In this document: piece after piece, positions 27,872-37,668 of the stretch
How positions within the stretch are numbered: position 1 is the first letter of the stretch
Layout of the letters: each line of letters begins with the position of its first letter
Source: Stenotrophomonas sp. ESTM1D_MKCIP4_1
Lineage (GTDB): Bacteria > Pseudomonadota > Gammaproteobacteria > Xanthomonadales > Xanthomonadaceae
DNA: 64,000 nt
Direction of reading: 5' to 3'
Assembly (NCBI RefSeq): GCF_003086895.1
Contig: NZ_CP026004.1
Span: 2,578,731 to 2,642,730 of the forward strand
Program-made: the position numbers and the translations under genes
Notes under the pieces: model-generated
The model's database searches: none
Seen by the model: the letters and a program-made list of their open reading frames with translations, nothing else
Told to the model about the DNA's origin: nothing

Positions 27872-30631
27872 ATGTCTATGGAATGGCGCCCCTCGGCCTG
27901 GGGCATGCGTGTGACCCGCTCGCCGGACTGGCGGCTGCGGTTGGATGGCGAGTATGTCGAGCTTCTGCTTGAAGGCAGACACTACCGCCAGCATCTGGAT
28001 GACGACCGGCGCCTGCAGATCATTCCGGGCGTGTTCTGGGCCACGGTCGCGCTGCTTACCGACGACGGTGACCCGCTGTCCGTGGATGGCCTGCCCAATC
28101 GCGAGGCGTCCCGCCTGTCAGCCGCCGTGCAGCACGCGCTCTTCGTGCGCACCACGCGGGGGCGCAAGGCGCTCTTTGAGGATGTCCTGCAGCAGATCCA
28201 GTCATGGCTGGCTGACGCCGACGCTCTCACCGACCGGGGCAGCGCGGGACGTCGCTGGATTACCCACGAGCAGCAACAGGCGTTGCTGGCCGAGCGCCCC
28301 ACCCTGCCCCTCTCACCGGCCGAGCTGGAACGCCTTTTCCTGGATAAGGACGTCCACGACGATCTGCATTCCCAGAGCCATCGCGCGGCACTGGAAGCCC
28401 TGCAGGACTGGAAGCTGGATTGGCCTGCATTCTGGGCGGATGCCAACGCCACCATGGCAACACGCGAGCTGGTTCTCGCCAAGGACTTCCTCGACCGGGT
28501 GGAAAGCAAGCCACTGACGGAGGAGCAGGCCCGCGCGGTCATCTGCTTTGACAATCGCGTACAGGTCGTCGCCTCGGCCGGCTCCGGCAAGACCTCCACG
28601 ATGGTCGCCAAGGCGGCGTATGCCATCGATCGTGGCTTCGTTGAGCCTGAGCGTATTGTCATGCTCGCTTTCAACAAGGATGCCGCCAGGGAACTGGAAG
28701 AGCGAGCACAGCGATCCTTCGAGCGGCTTGGCATGGGCGACACCGTGGTCGAAGCGCGCACCTTCCACGCGTTGGGCCTGGCCATCATCGGCAAGGCCAC
28801 CGGCCGCAAGCCCGACATTCCCGAATGGGCCATCGACGCCACGCAGGGCTTCAACAAGCTGGCCGAACTGGTGGACGATCTGAAGGATCGCTCGATCCAC
28901 TTCCGTACCCAGTGGGACATGTTCCGGCTGGTGTTCGGGCGCGATCTCCCGCCATTCGGCGCCGAGATGATGGCCGATGGCTACGACCGCGACGGCACCC
29001 CGTACATCCGCACACTGCAGGGCGAGCGGGTAAAGAGCCTGGAAGAGTGCGTCATTGCCGATTGGCTGTTCTACAACGGCGTGGCGTACGACTACGAACG
29101 TCGTTACGAATTTGATACTGCCACCGACACCCATCGCCAGTATCGGCCGGACTTCTATTACCCGGACGCCGGGCTGTATCACGAGCACTTTGCGCTGGAT
29201 GCCGATGGCCAGCCGCCGAAGCACTTTGCCAACTACGCCGAAGGCATGCAGTGGAAGCGCCAGCAACATCTGGCGCGAGGCACCACGCTGGTCGAGACCA
29301 CCTCGTTCGGCCTGCGTAGCGGCCACGCCCTGGAACACCTTGCCGGGAAACTTGGCGATTCCGATGTCCAGCTCGACCCCAACCCCGACCGCGAGCTGCC
29401 CACCGAGGGCGCCAAGCCGATGCCGGATGCGGATCTGATCGGCCTGATGCGGACCTTCATCGCCCACGCCAAGAGCAACTGCCTGACGCTGGACGATCTG
29501 GCCGCACGCCTGAGGCAGATGCCGGAAGACCAGTTCAAGGAACGCCATCGGCGATTCCTGGAAATCGCTGCGCCGGTTTTCCAGGCGTGGGACAACGCAC
29601 TGGCGGACGAGCGCGACATCGACTTCGAGGACATGCTCAACATGGCCGCCGGAATCCTGGAACAGGGGCATTACGAATCGCCCTACGACCTGGTGATGGC
29701 TGATGAATTCCAGGACGCCTCGCGCGCCCGCGCCCGTCTCTGCCGTGCACTGGTCAGCCAACCGGGCCGCCACCTGTTTGCGGTGGGCGATGACTGGCAG
29801 TCCATCAATCGCTTTGCCGGTGCGGATGTTTCGGTGATGACCGGTTTCCGCGAGTGGATGGGCCATGCGCAGGTACTGAAGCTGGAGCAGACCTTCCGCT
29901 GCCCGCAGGAACTGTGCGATATCTCAAGTCGCTTCATCAGCCGCAATCCCTCGCAGGTTGCCAAGGCGGTGCGCTCTGTCACGCCGGCAATCGGCCCGAT
30001 GCTGCAGGCCTTCCAGATGACGCGGCGTGAGGAGGTGCAGGATGGGGTTCGCCAGTACCTGGCCAAGCTGCATCAGCAGCTCTTGTCCGGGGCGTTGCCG
30101 CAAGGGCGCAACGGGCGCGTGACCGTCTTCATTCTGGGACGCTATCGCGCGGATCGCAGTGCCATGCCCGTGGATTGGAAGACGTCCTTTGGCAGCACCA
30201 TGGAGGTCGAGTTCCTCACTGCGCATCGCTCCAAGGGGCGCGAGGCGGACTACGTGATCCTGCCGGGCATGGTGAATCGTGTATTCCCCAGCCTGCGCGC
30301 GGATGACCCGGTGCTGTCGCTGGCGATGCCGGATGGGGATACCTATCCGCTGAGCGAAGAGCGGCGACTGTTCTATGTGGCGCTGACGCGTGCGCGGCGG
30401 TCGGTGGCAATGTTCACCCTGCAGGGCAAGCACTCGCCTTTCCTGGATGAGCTGGTGGAAGACGGGGTTGTGGAGGTGACGAGCCTGTCTGGTGTGGCGA
30501 TCAATGAAGAGCGATGCCCGGTGTGCAAGGTGGGCGTGTTCGTCGAGCGCAATGGACCGCATGGGGCGTTCCGGTCGTGTTCCAGTTACCCGTTGTGCCA
30601 CAACAAACCAAAGGGTGGGCGTCGCGGGTGA
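27872..30631 (+). CDS. Helicase IV (HelD)-like UvrD-family helicase with nuclease-like insert and C-terminal zinc finger
   Basis: A 919-residue superfamily 1 helicase. It follows E. coli helicase IV (684 residues) from the N-terminal domain through motif I (ASAGSGKTST, near 234), ARTFHALGL, motif II MADEFQD (near 609), motif III VGDDWQSINRFAGA, motif V HRSKGREADYVI and motif VI VALTRARR (near 836). Two parts are extra. About 393-480 carry YERRYEF, RPDFYYP, HEHF and WKRQQH, resembling a PD-(D/E)xK nuclease; the C-terminal CPVCK and CSSYPLC (near 881-912) form a topoisomerase-type zinc finger. It may both unwind and cut DNA. Start ATG 27872 (or 27878). It stands alone; a repair or defence role is inferred. 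Confidence 0.85.
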   Translation: MSMEWRPSAWGMRVTRSPDWRLRLDGEYVELLLEGRHYRQHLDDDRRLQIIPGVFWATVALLTDDGDPLSVDGLPNREASRLSAAVQHALFVRTTRGRKALFEDVLQQIQSWLADADALTDRGSAGRRWITHEQQQALLAERPTLPLSPAELERLFLDKDVHDDLHSQSHRAALEALQDWKLDWPAFWADANATMATRELVLAKDFLDRVESKPLTEEQARAVICFDNRVQVVASAGSGKTSTMVAKAAYAIDRGFVEPERIVMLAFNKDAARELEERAQRSFERLGMGDTVVEARTFHALGLAIIGKATGRKPDIPEWAIDATQGFNKLAELVDDLKDRSIHFRTQWDMFRLVFGRDLPPFGAEMMADGYDRDGTPYIRTLQGERVKSLEECVIADWLFYNGVAYDYERRYEFDTATDTHRQYRPDFYYPDAGLYHEHFALDADGQPPKHFANYAEGMQWKRQQHLARGTTLVETTSFGLRSGHALEHLAGKLGDSDVQLDPNPDRELPTEGAKPMPDADLIGLMRTFIAHAKSNCLTLDDLAARLRQMPEDQFKERHRRFLEIAAPVFQAWDNALADERDIDFEDMLNMAAGILEQGHYESPYDLVMADEFQDASRARARLCRALVSQPGRHLFAVGDDWQSINRFAGADVSVMTGFREWMGHAQVLKLEQTFRCPQELCDISSRFISRNPSQVAKAVRSVTPAIGPMLQAFQMTRREEVQDGVRQYLAKLHQQLLSGALPQGRNGRVTVFILGRYRADRSAMPVDWKTSFGSTMEVEFLTAHRSKGREADYVILPGMVNRVFPSLRADDPVLSLAMPDGDTYPLSEERRLFYVALTRARRSVAMFTLQGKHSPFLDELVEDGVVEVTSLSGVAINEERCPVCKVGVFVERNGPHGAFRSCSSYPLCHNKPKGGRRG

Positions 30632-30748
30632 AACGTGGAAAGGGCGAACACAGTTCGATGCAGATTCCCAGTCGCTGAACCACGGCTTTCGGTAGCCACC
30701 GCCGCGCCATGGTGCGGCCGCAAGCGCCTCAATCGCCGCCCCTGCGGC

Positions 30749-30958
30749 TCACCGCCTTCGATTCGGCCATTGCCACCACTGCTTCAGCGCCAAAAACAAT
30801 TGAATGCATAGAAAGATCAGCGCGAAATAGCCCCAGATGCGCAGTCCTACGGACAAGGCATCCGGGTGGCTTCGATAGCTGAGAACTGCAAAGTATGAAA
30901 GGCCAAACAGAGCGGCGAGAAACTGGGTGCCCAAGAGAGTTTTCACCATGGAACTCAT
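30749..30958 (-). CDS. Small two-helix membrane protein, putative immunity protein
   Basis: A 69-residue protein with two membrane segments (about residues 8-27 and 38-60) and a basic C-terminus WPNRRR. Its ATG overlaps the stop of the mini-Rhs gene in an ATGA, the tight coupling typical of toxin-immunity pairs, and two-helix membrane proteins often protect against membrane-active toxins. No known immunity family is recognised, so the role is an inference from position, size and topology. Confidence 0.6.
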   Translation of the reverse strand: MSSMVKTLLGTQFLAALFGLSYFAVLSYRSHPDALSVGLRIWGYFALIFLCIQLFLALKQWWQWPNRRR

Positions 30959-31983
30959 TTCTTCTTCTCCAGATCTTTCTGCACGATGGTTGCGCCCGCT
31001 CCCGCTAGATTCTGTCCGGCCTGAGACGCAGCGCCTTGAAGCGCCGATTGCCTCGGGACAGCCACTCCGGTGGATGCCGTGGTGCTGGCGATGCTTGGCG
31101 CGCCTGGAGCGGAAGACTGGCTCAGCTTTTGCAGGGTGCCACGTGCAGCGGGGCCTGCGAAATCGCCCATGGCAGCGCCAACCCCGGAAGCGGCCAAACC
31201 AGCGGCAGCGCTCCCCAGCGCATTTGAAGCGACTCCCTCTGCAGTGATGGGCTGGCCCTTGATTGCACTCTCTGCGGCAGAACCGGCTCCGCCAGCCACT
31301 GCATTGACTGCGGTCTGTATGGCAACTGCACGGCCAACGGAGAGTGACCCGGAACTGACCGCACCAACCGCTAGTCCACCAGCGCCTCCGGAAACAGAGC
31401 CAACGGCGGCAGCGACAAGAACCTCTACTTTATCGATAGGCTTTCCCGGATTCAGGGCCTTCTGCACGGCAATATCTGCAAGGCCACCTACAACCGCTCC
31501 GTAGATGAAGGGCATTACCGGGATTCTTCCGTCTGGGTCAGTGAAAGAATAAGGATTTCCGTACGCGTAACTGTACCGATTGAAGTGTTTCGGGTTTGAG
31601 TGCGTAGAAACTGGATCTACTGAAAGGAACAGTCCAAGCTGAGGATCGTAGTAGCGCTGCTGCATGTAGCTCAGTCCGGTAGCAGCGTCGCTTACATGAC
31701 CCGTGTACCCAGGCCCGTCCGCAACGGGGCCGCCAACAATGCCTCCATAGGGTTCGTAGTCATAGCGTTTGACCACACTGCCAGTGGCGTCGGTCTCGGC
31801 AACCACTGAACCAAGTGCATCCGTATGAATGTAGGTGACGGTCTCGGCACTTGCTTCTGGGACCTGCGCCAAACTGATAATCGGCGCGCAACAAAGCAGC
31901 AGCCTCATGAAACCCGGCTCAAGAACGCGCGTTGCACGCTTGGTGCGGCGGAGAGACACGTAGTGTTCGGCAAGCTTTTCCAT
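30955..31983 (-). CDS. Miniature Rhs-core protein with variable C-terminal domain
   Basis: A 342-residue protein. After a basic start and a signal-like segment (about 26-46, ending PEASAE) comes only the last Rhs repeat and the Rhs-associated core: YIHTDALGSVVAETDATGSV, RYDYEPYGG, GYTGHVSDAATGLSYMQQRY and the closing NRYSYAYGNPYSFTDPDGR (residues 50-153). Residues 154-342 form a Gly/Ala/Ser-rich tail with hydrophobic stretches, ending in LEKKK. Classical Rhs proteins exceed 1,000 residues. Base composition is visibly less GC-rich than the flanks. The next gene overlaps by ATGA and may be its immunity protein. It could be a secreted membrane-active toxin or an orphan tip. Confidence 0.75.
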   Translation of the reverse strand: MEKLAEHYVSLRRTKRATRVLEPGFMRLLLCCAPIISLAQVPEASAETVTYIHTDALGSVVAETDATGSVVKRYDYEPYGGIVGGPVADGPGYTGHVSDAATGLSYMQQRYYDPQLGLFLSVDPVSTHSNPKHFNRYSYAYGNPYSFTDPDGRIPVMPFIYGAVVGGLADIAVQKALNPGKPIDKVEVLVAAAVGSVSGGAGGLAVGAVSSGSLSVGRAVAIQTAVNAVAGGAGSAAESAIKGQPITAEGVASNALGSAAAGLAASGVGAAMGDFAGPAARGTLQKLSQSSAPGAPSIASTTASTGVAVPRQSALQGAASQAGQNLAGAGATIVQKDLEKKK

Positions 31984-32424
31984 CGTCTCAGTCCCCTTGA
32001 GTGAGCTTCACAGCAAGAGCCGTCTTCGTACCACAGTGCTTGATGTGGTTTGATCACCAGAGCGAGGCAGCTATCAGGGGCAACCTCTACCGATGCGCAA
32101 CCACAGTCTGGTCCTAGCGCTATCGATATGGATCGTCCATTAAGAAAAGGCTTGATGGGACCGATGCAACCGATTGATTCCACGGCACAAACGACGCCAA
32201 GGATCGCCGGTTCTGGACTATGTTCTGTGCTGCATCAGCTTCTCAGGCTATGGTTGAGAAGAGGCGGTAACACCCGCGGCAGATTTGATTCTGCTCGCCT
32301 GCGCATCTCCAGAGCCTGTCCAAATGCGACAGTTGGCCACGCGCGCCAGCCGGGGGTCGGGCAGGCCATCGGTCACCAATGGATTCTGTAATCCGGGGCG
32401 GAATCGTGTTCACGGCCCGCGGCG
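31984..32424. other. 441-base gap without a supported gene
   Basis: A moderately AT-rich stretch between the mini-Rhs start and the tRNA-Ser 3' end. Short frames on both strands have no protein-like character. It presumably contains the Rhs promoter. I see no att-like repeat of the tRNA end here. Confidence 0.5.
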
Positions 32425-32514
32425 TGGCGGAGAGAGTGGGATTCGAACCCACGGAAGGTTTAACCCTTCGCCGGTTTTCAAGACCGGTGCCTTAAACCGC
32501 TCGGCCATCTCTCC
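32425..32514 (-). tRNA. tRNA-Ser (anticodon UGA), CCA encoded
   Basis: On the minus strand GGAGAGA pairs with TCTCTCC as the acceptor stem, discriminator G, then an encoded CCA. The anticodon loop is CTTGAAA on the stem ACCGG/CCGGT, giving UGA, which reads UCA. The long variable arm (GAAGGGTTAAACCTTC) is typical of class II serine tRNAs. The T arm carries GTTCGAATC. Confidence 0.96.
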
Positions 32515-32616
32515 GTATCGGCCCAGCCTGCTGGCCGGGCACGCATTCTCGCACGGCTGGGCGATTTGCCCAAGACCGGCGTAACGCCGGGTGCACCCGG
32601 GCGCTACCCGCAGGCC

Positions 32617-33609
32617 TCAGCCCGCGTCCACCGCCAGCGCACCCAGCGCACTGGCCTTGATCTTCTCCTTGGCCTTCTCGCACGCGCCACCGCAGTCCAG
32701 GCGCGAGGCCTCAAGCTGCGGCGGCAGGTGTTCGGCCAGGAAATCGATGAACACGCGCACGGCCGGCAGCAGGCCGCGGCGCGAGGCGAACACGGCGTGG
32801 CACACGCCCTGCGGCAGCGACCAGTCCGGCAGCACCACTTCCAGTTCGCCATTGCGCACGGCTTCGGCGCAGACGGTTTCCGGCAGCATGGTGATGCCGA
32901 AACCGTCCTTCACCATGCTCTGCAGCAGGGGGAAGTCGAAACCGGCCACGCGCGGCTGCAGGTCCACCCGGCGCACTTCGCCTTCCGGGCCATGCAGTTC
33001 CCAGCGCTGGCGCGCTTCGTCTTCGCTGATGCTGAGAGTGACGTGCTGGGTCAGCTCTTCCGGGTCCTTGGGGCGGCCGGCGCGGTCCAGATACTTCGGG
33101 CTGGCCACCAGCAGTTCCTGCACCTGGCCGAAGCTGCGCATCACCAGGCTGCCGTCGTCATCCAGCCGCGAGCGCACGCGCAGGGCGACGTCGTAGCCTT
33201 CGTTGATGATGTCCACGCGGCGGTTGCTGATGTTCAGCTGCAAACGCACTTTCGGATACTGCTCGAGGAACTTGGGCAGCAGCTTGGGCAACTGCATCTG
33301 CGCCAGCGAAACGGGCACGCTGGCACGCACGACGCCGCGCGGCTCAGCGCTGAGGCGGTCGACCACCTCGCGCGCGGCCTGGGCCTCGGCCAGCATGGTC
33401 TGCGCATGGCGGTGCACGCTGGTGCCGACGTCGGTGACGGCGAAACGGCGCGTGGAGCGCTGCAGCAGGCGAACGCCGAGATCGGTCTCAAGCTGGCTGA
33501 TACGGCGGCTCAGGCGTGACTTGGGGATGCCCAGGGCACGTTCGGCGGCAGCGAAACCGCCGTGGTCCACGACCATGGCGAAGTAGTACAGGTCATTCAG
33601 GTCATGCAT
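32617..33609 (-). CDS. LysR-family transcriptional regulator
   Basis: A 330-residue LysR regulator. The N-terminal winged helix shows FAMVVDHGGFAAAERALG and PKSRLSRRISQLETDLGVRL, then the linker helix and a two-lobed effector domain (about 90-300). It belongs to the CrgA/DsdC-type group that starts with a one-line DLNDLYYFAMVVDHGGF. A Cys/Lys-rich tail (GGACEKAKEKIKAS) extends the C-terminus. It is divergent from azoR, a standard pairing in which it likely controls the reductase in response to quinones or electrophiles. Confidence 0.92.
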   Translation of the reverse strand: MHDLNDLYYFAMVVDHGGFAAAERALGIPKSRLSRRISQLETDLGVRLLQRSTRRFAVTDVGTSVHRHAQTMLAEAQAAREVVDRLSAEPRGVVRASVPVSLAQMQLPKLLPKFLEQYPKVRLQLNISNRRVDIINEGYDVALRVRSRLDDDGSLVMRSFGQVQELLVASPKYLDRAGRPKDPEELTQHVTLSISEDEARQRWELHGPEGEVRRVDLQPRVAGFDFPLLQSMVKDGFGITMLPETVCAEAVRNGELEVVLPDWSLPQGVCHAVFASRRGLLPAVRVFIDFLAEHLPPQLEASRLDCGGACEKAKEKIKASALGALAVDAG

Positions 33610-33733
33610 ACCCGAGTTCCATATCTAGAACAATTCGTGGCATTGAATCACCTTTATCCCGCCCATGCAACAACCTATCGTTCTCTCCGTCGGCGGCGAA
33701 CCCGCCCCTCCTTCCAGACCATAGGTGACTGCC
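33610..33733. promoter_or_regulatory. Divergent lysR/azoR regulatory region
   Basis: A 124-base gap, more AT-rich than the coding flanks (AGTTCCATATCTAGAACAATT near 33613-33633). The TCTAGA core within ATATCTAGAACAAT is palindromic and could be a LysR-type binding site. LysR regulators usually bind T-N11-A motifs here. Confidence 0.5.
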
Positions 33734-34318
33734 ATGAAGCTTCTGCATCTCGACGCCAGCGTGCTTGGCGACAACTCCGTCTCCCGCCAGCTGACCGCCG
33801 CGGTGGTCGCCCAGTTCAAGGACCAGATTGACGGCCTGCAGGTCGATTATCGCGATCTTGACGCCAATCCGGTACCTCATCTGCGCAGCAGCTCGCTGGC
33901 CGGCCTGGACGCCGCCGAGGCGACCGATGCTGAACAGGTGATGCAGCAGTTCCTGGCCGCTGACATCCTGGTGATCGGCGCGCCGATGTACAACTTCAGC
34001 ATTCCGTCCACGCTGAAGGCCTGGATCGACCGCGTTGCCGTGGCCGGCCGCACCTTCAAGTACACCGAGAACGGCCCGGTGGGCCTGGCCGGTGGCAAGC
34101 GCGTGATCGTGGTGAGCGCCCGCGGCGGCATCTACACCGATTCGCCGGCTGACTTCCAGGAGCCCTTCCTGCGCCAGGTGTTCGCGTTCCTGGGTATCGA
34201 CAACGTGGAATTCGTGCGTGCCGAGGGCATTGCCTACTCGCCGAAGCACCGCGAAGACGCCATTGCCGGCGCGCTGTCGGCGCTGCCGTCGCACGCTGCT
34301 GAAGAAGTGGCTGCGTAA
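33734..34318 (+). CDS. azoR: FMN-dependent NADH:quinone / azoreductase
   Basis: A 194-residue flavodoxin-fold enzyme that reduces quinones and azo bonds with NADH, protecting against electrophilic quinones. Signature regions: MKLLHLDASVLGDNSVSRQL (FMN phosphate site), GAPMYNFSIPSTLKAWID (flavin ring), VVSARGGIYTD. Length is close to E. coli AzoR (201). The ATG at 33734 is chosen over the upstream GTG at 33725. The divergent LysR gene is its probable regulator, and a strong terminator follows at 34412. Confidence 0.93.
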   Translation: MKLLHLDASVLGDNSVSRQLTAAVVAQFKDQIDGLQVDYRDLDANPVPHLRSSSLAGLDAAEATDAEQVMQQFLAADILVIGAPMYNFSIPSTLKAWIDRVAVAGRTFKYTENGPVGLAGGKRVIVVSARGGIYTDSPADFQEPFLRQVFAFLGIDNVEFVRAEGIAYSPKHREDAIAGALSALPSHAAEEVAA

Positions 34319-34411
34319 GTACTGCGTTCCAGCGATCGGCGCCCTCCCCCTCCTCGTCGGGGGCGCTGATTGCGGGCCGGGAGCCCCTCCCCCATCCTGG
34401 CCCACCCCTGA

Positions 34412-34438
34412 CGGCCCCGCACTGCGGGGCCGTTTTTT
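34412..34438 (+). terminator. Intrinsic terminator after azoR
   Basis: CGGCCCCGC and GCGGGGCCG arms with an ACT loop, then TTTTTT, a textbook Rho-independent terminator. Confidence 0.9.
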
Positions 34439-34465
34439 GTTGCGGCGTGCCGGTAGGCTGGGGGC

Positions 34466-34816
34466 ATGGACTACATCGTGACGGCTGCCCACCGCAGCGA
34501 ATTCCCGCACCCGATCACCCTGCGCCGTGGACAGGCGCTGGTGGTGGGCGAGCGTTATGAGGGCCCGGAGGGCTGGGAGGACTGGTTTCTGTGCCAGGCC
34601 GAGGGGCAGGAACCGGGATTTGTGCCCGCGCCGGTGATCGGCCGCGATGCGCAGGGTGTCGCGTTTGCGACGGAGAATTACTGCGCGCGGGAGCTGGATG
34701 TGGACGCGGGGCAGCGGCTGCGCGGGGTGCGCACCTTCAATGGATGGGCGTGGTGCGCGCCGGAGACGGGCGAGCCCGGCTGGGTGCCGTTGGAGAAGGT
34801 GCGGGTTGCGGGGTGA
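34466..34816 (+). CDS. Double SH3-like domain protein
   Basis: A 116-residue protein with two successive bacterial SH3-like units: HRSEFPHPITLRRGQALVVG to WEDWFLCQAEGQEPGFVP, then ENYCARELDVDAGQRLRG to GWAWCAPETGEPGWVPLEKV. The GWVP-type end of each marks the fold. It has no signal peptide, so it is cytosolic. The ligand is unknown. It lies between the azoR terminator and the convergent serS. Confidence 0.72.
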   Translation: MDYIVTAAHRSEFPHPITLRRGQALVVGERYEGPEGWEDWFLCQAEGQEPGFVPAPVIGRDAQGVAFATENYCARELDVDAGQRLRGVRTFNGWAWCAPETGEPGWVPLEKVRVAG

Positions 34817-34824
34817 TCAATGGA

Positions 34825-34865
34825 TGGGGTCAGAGCCCTTTCCTGCGGAAAGGGATCCGACCCCA
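34825..34865. repeat. GGGGTCAGA-type long palindrome (second copy)
   Basis: Arms TGGGGTCAGA and TCCGACCCCA with an inner CCCTTTCC/GGAAAGGG stem and a TGC loop, about 41 bases, closely matching the element at 18113-18160. It lies between the convergent SH3 gene and serS and may terminate both. Confidence 0.82.
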
Positions 34866-34878
34866 CACCCACGACGCA

Positions 34879-36201
<1,323 letters not shown>

Positions 36202-36272
36202 TTATACGGATTTCTGCCGCCCGGTTCATTCCCGCCGTGGCAGAATCGGGGCATTCCCTGCTGGTCCGGTCC

Positions 36273-36911
36273 ATGTCTGCACCCCGCTCATCGCCTGCCA
36301 AGTCGTTCACCGTGCATATCCCGCGCAACGCCCTGAAGATCGCCGGCATCGCCTTCGGCGTGGGCGTGCTGCTGTTCGTGGTGGTCTGGTTGACCGGCCG
36401 CGACAAGGAATTCTTCCGCGCCGATGATCCGGCCACGCAGACCCCGCAGGAAACCGCGCAGGTCGAGCCGCTGCCCGAGCCCCTGCCTGCGGCGGCGGGT
36501 TCCAGCGACATGCCCGATGCCAAGCCGGCGCCGGTGCAGGAAGAGGCGCCGAAGCTGGTGGAAACCGCCCCGCCGCCGCCGGCCACCACCGAACCGGCCC
36601 CGGCCGCACCGGGCAGCGCCACCCCGGCGACCGGCAACAGCCAGCCGATGCCCGTGGCCGGCCAGTCGCCGCCGCCGGCCTACCCCGCTGCCGCCCTGCG
36701 CCGTGGCGAATCGGGCAGCGTGGTGGTGCGGGTGGACGTGGATGCCACCGGCTATGCCAACAACATCACGGTGATCCAGCGCAGCGGCTCGCGCGAGCTC
36801 GACCGTGCGGCCACCGACGCGGTGCGCCGCTGGCGCTTCACCCCTGCACTGAGCAACGGCCAGCCGGTTCCGGGCTCCATTGAAGTGCCGTTTGACTTCA
36901 AGCCGCAGTAA
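36273..36911 (+). CDS. TonB-like energy transducer protein
   Basis: A 212-residue inner-membrane-anchored periplasmic protein: one membrane helix (about 22-42, GIAFGVGVLLFVVVWLTG), a long Pro/Ala/Glu spacer (about 50-130) and a TonB C-terminal domain with YPAAALRRGESGSVVVRVDV and ATDAVRRWRFTPA. TonB proteins pass energy to outer-membrane receptors. No exbB/exbD is adjacent, so it may be an accessory TonB paralogue. The ATG at 36273 begins a normal cytosolic segment. A second TonB-like gene follows 118 bases later. Confidence 0.85.
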   Translation: MSAPRSSPAKSFTVHIPRNALKIAGIAFGVGVLLFVVVWLTGRDKEFFRADDPATQTPQETAQVEPLPEPLPAAAGSSDMPDAKPAPVQEEAPKLVETAPPPPATTEPAPAAPGSATPATGNSQPMPVAGQSPPPAYPAAALRRGESGSVVVRVDVDATGYANNITVIQRSGSRELDRAATDAVRRWRFTPALSNGQPVPGSIEVPFDFKPQ

Positions 36912-37029
36912 CTGAACGCATCCCGGCAGGCAACCTGAACCCTGCCGGTTGCGTTGACGCAACGCTGACACATCGCTACCCCGGCTCGGGCAAGACTCTG
37001 GGCGTCGTTACTGACGCGAGGAGTCTGCA

Positions 37030-37593
37030 ATGAGTGCTACTACCCACGAACACCTTCATTCCCCGCACCTGCAGCAGGATGTGAGTGAGCGCCCGCAGCG
37101 CACCTCCCCCTGGCTGTGGCTGGCGTTGATTGTGGCGATGTTTGCTGCCGCACTGATGTGGCTGCGGTTCTCGAACCAGGAAGATGTGGCGCCGGCCCCG
37201 GTGGGTGAGCGCATGCTGCCCGCCAGCGAGACTCCGGTGGCGGCGGCCCCTGCGGCACGTAATGCGGCGCCGGCCAACAGCCAGCGCAAGGCGGCCCCGG
37301 CCGTACGCAACCGCGAGGCGAGCCCGCTGGCCAGCAATGAAAAGCCGACGTACCCGGCCACTGCGCTGCGTAATGGTGTGCAGGGCAGCGTGATTGCCAG
37401 CCTCAATGTGGATACGCGCGGTAACGTGACCGATGCGAGCATTGTGTCGCGCAGTGGTGAGCGCAGCCGTGATCTGGACCGTTCGGTGCTGCGCACTGTG
37501 CAGAGCTGGAAGTTCCAGCCGGCCATGCAGGACGGCCGTGCGGTAGCCAGTGTGGTGCGCGTGCCGGTGGATTTCCGTACCGAGCAGCGTTGA
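37030..37593 (+). CDS. TonB-like energy transducer protein (second copy)
   Basis: A 187-residue protein with a membrane helix (about 27-46, SPWLWLALIVAMFAAALMWL), an Ala/Pro/Arg linker and a TonB C-terminal domain (YPATALRNGVQGSVIASLNV and LRTVQSWKFQPA). The linker is shorter and more basic than in the copy just upstream. GAGGAG lies about 8 bases before the ATG. The two are similar in domain but not sequence-identical, so old duplication is likely. A strong terminator follows at 37624. Confidence 0.85.
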   Translation: MSATTHEHLHSPHLQQDVSERPQRTSPWLWLALIVAMFAAALMWLRFSNQEDVAPAPVGERMLPASETPVAAAPAARNAAPANSQRKAAPAVRNREASPLASNEKPTYPATALRNGVQGSVIASLNVDTRGNVTDASIVSRSGERSRDLDRSVLRTVQSWKFQPAMQDGRAVASVVRVPVDFRTEQR

Positions 37594-37623
37594 TCGCGAG
37601 CGAGGGGTTCGTGATCGATCGGG

Positions 37624-37653
37624 AGACGGAGGCTTCGGCCTCCGTCTTTTTTT
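37624..37653 (+). terminator. Intrinsic terminator after the second TonB-like gene
   Basis: AGACGGAGGC-TTCG-GCCTCCGTCT followed by TTTTTT: a perfect 10-bp stem with a stable TTCG tetraloop. Confidence 0.93.
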
Positions 37654-37668
37654 GCGCGATACGACCCG

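Noticed and set aside
31905..32183. 92-codon minus-strand frame overlapping the mini-Rhs start
   Set aside because: Overlaps the better-supported Rhs frame and lacks any family or protein-like composition.
32425..32514. tRNA-Ser as integration site of an element containing the mini-Rhs genes
   Set aside because: No integrase and no duplicate of the tRNA 3' end was found on either side.
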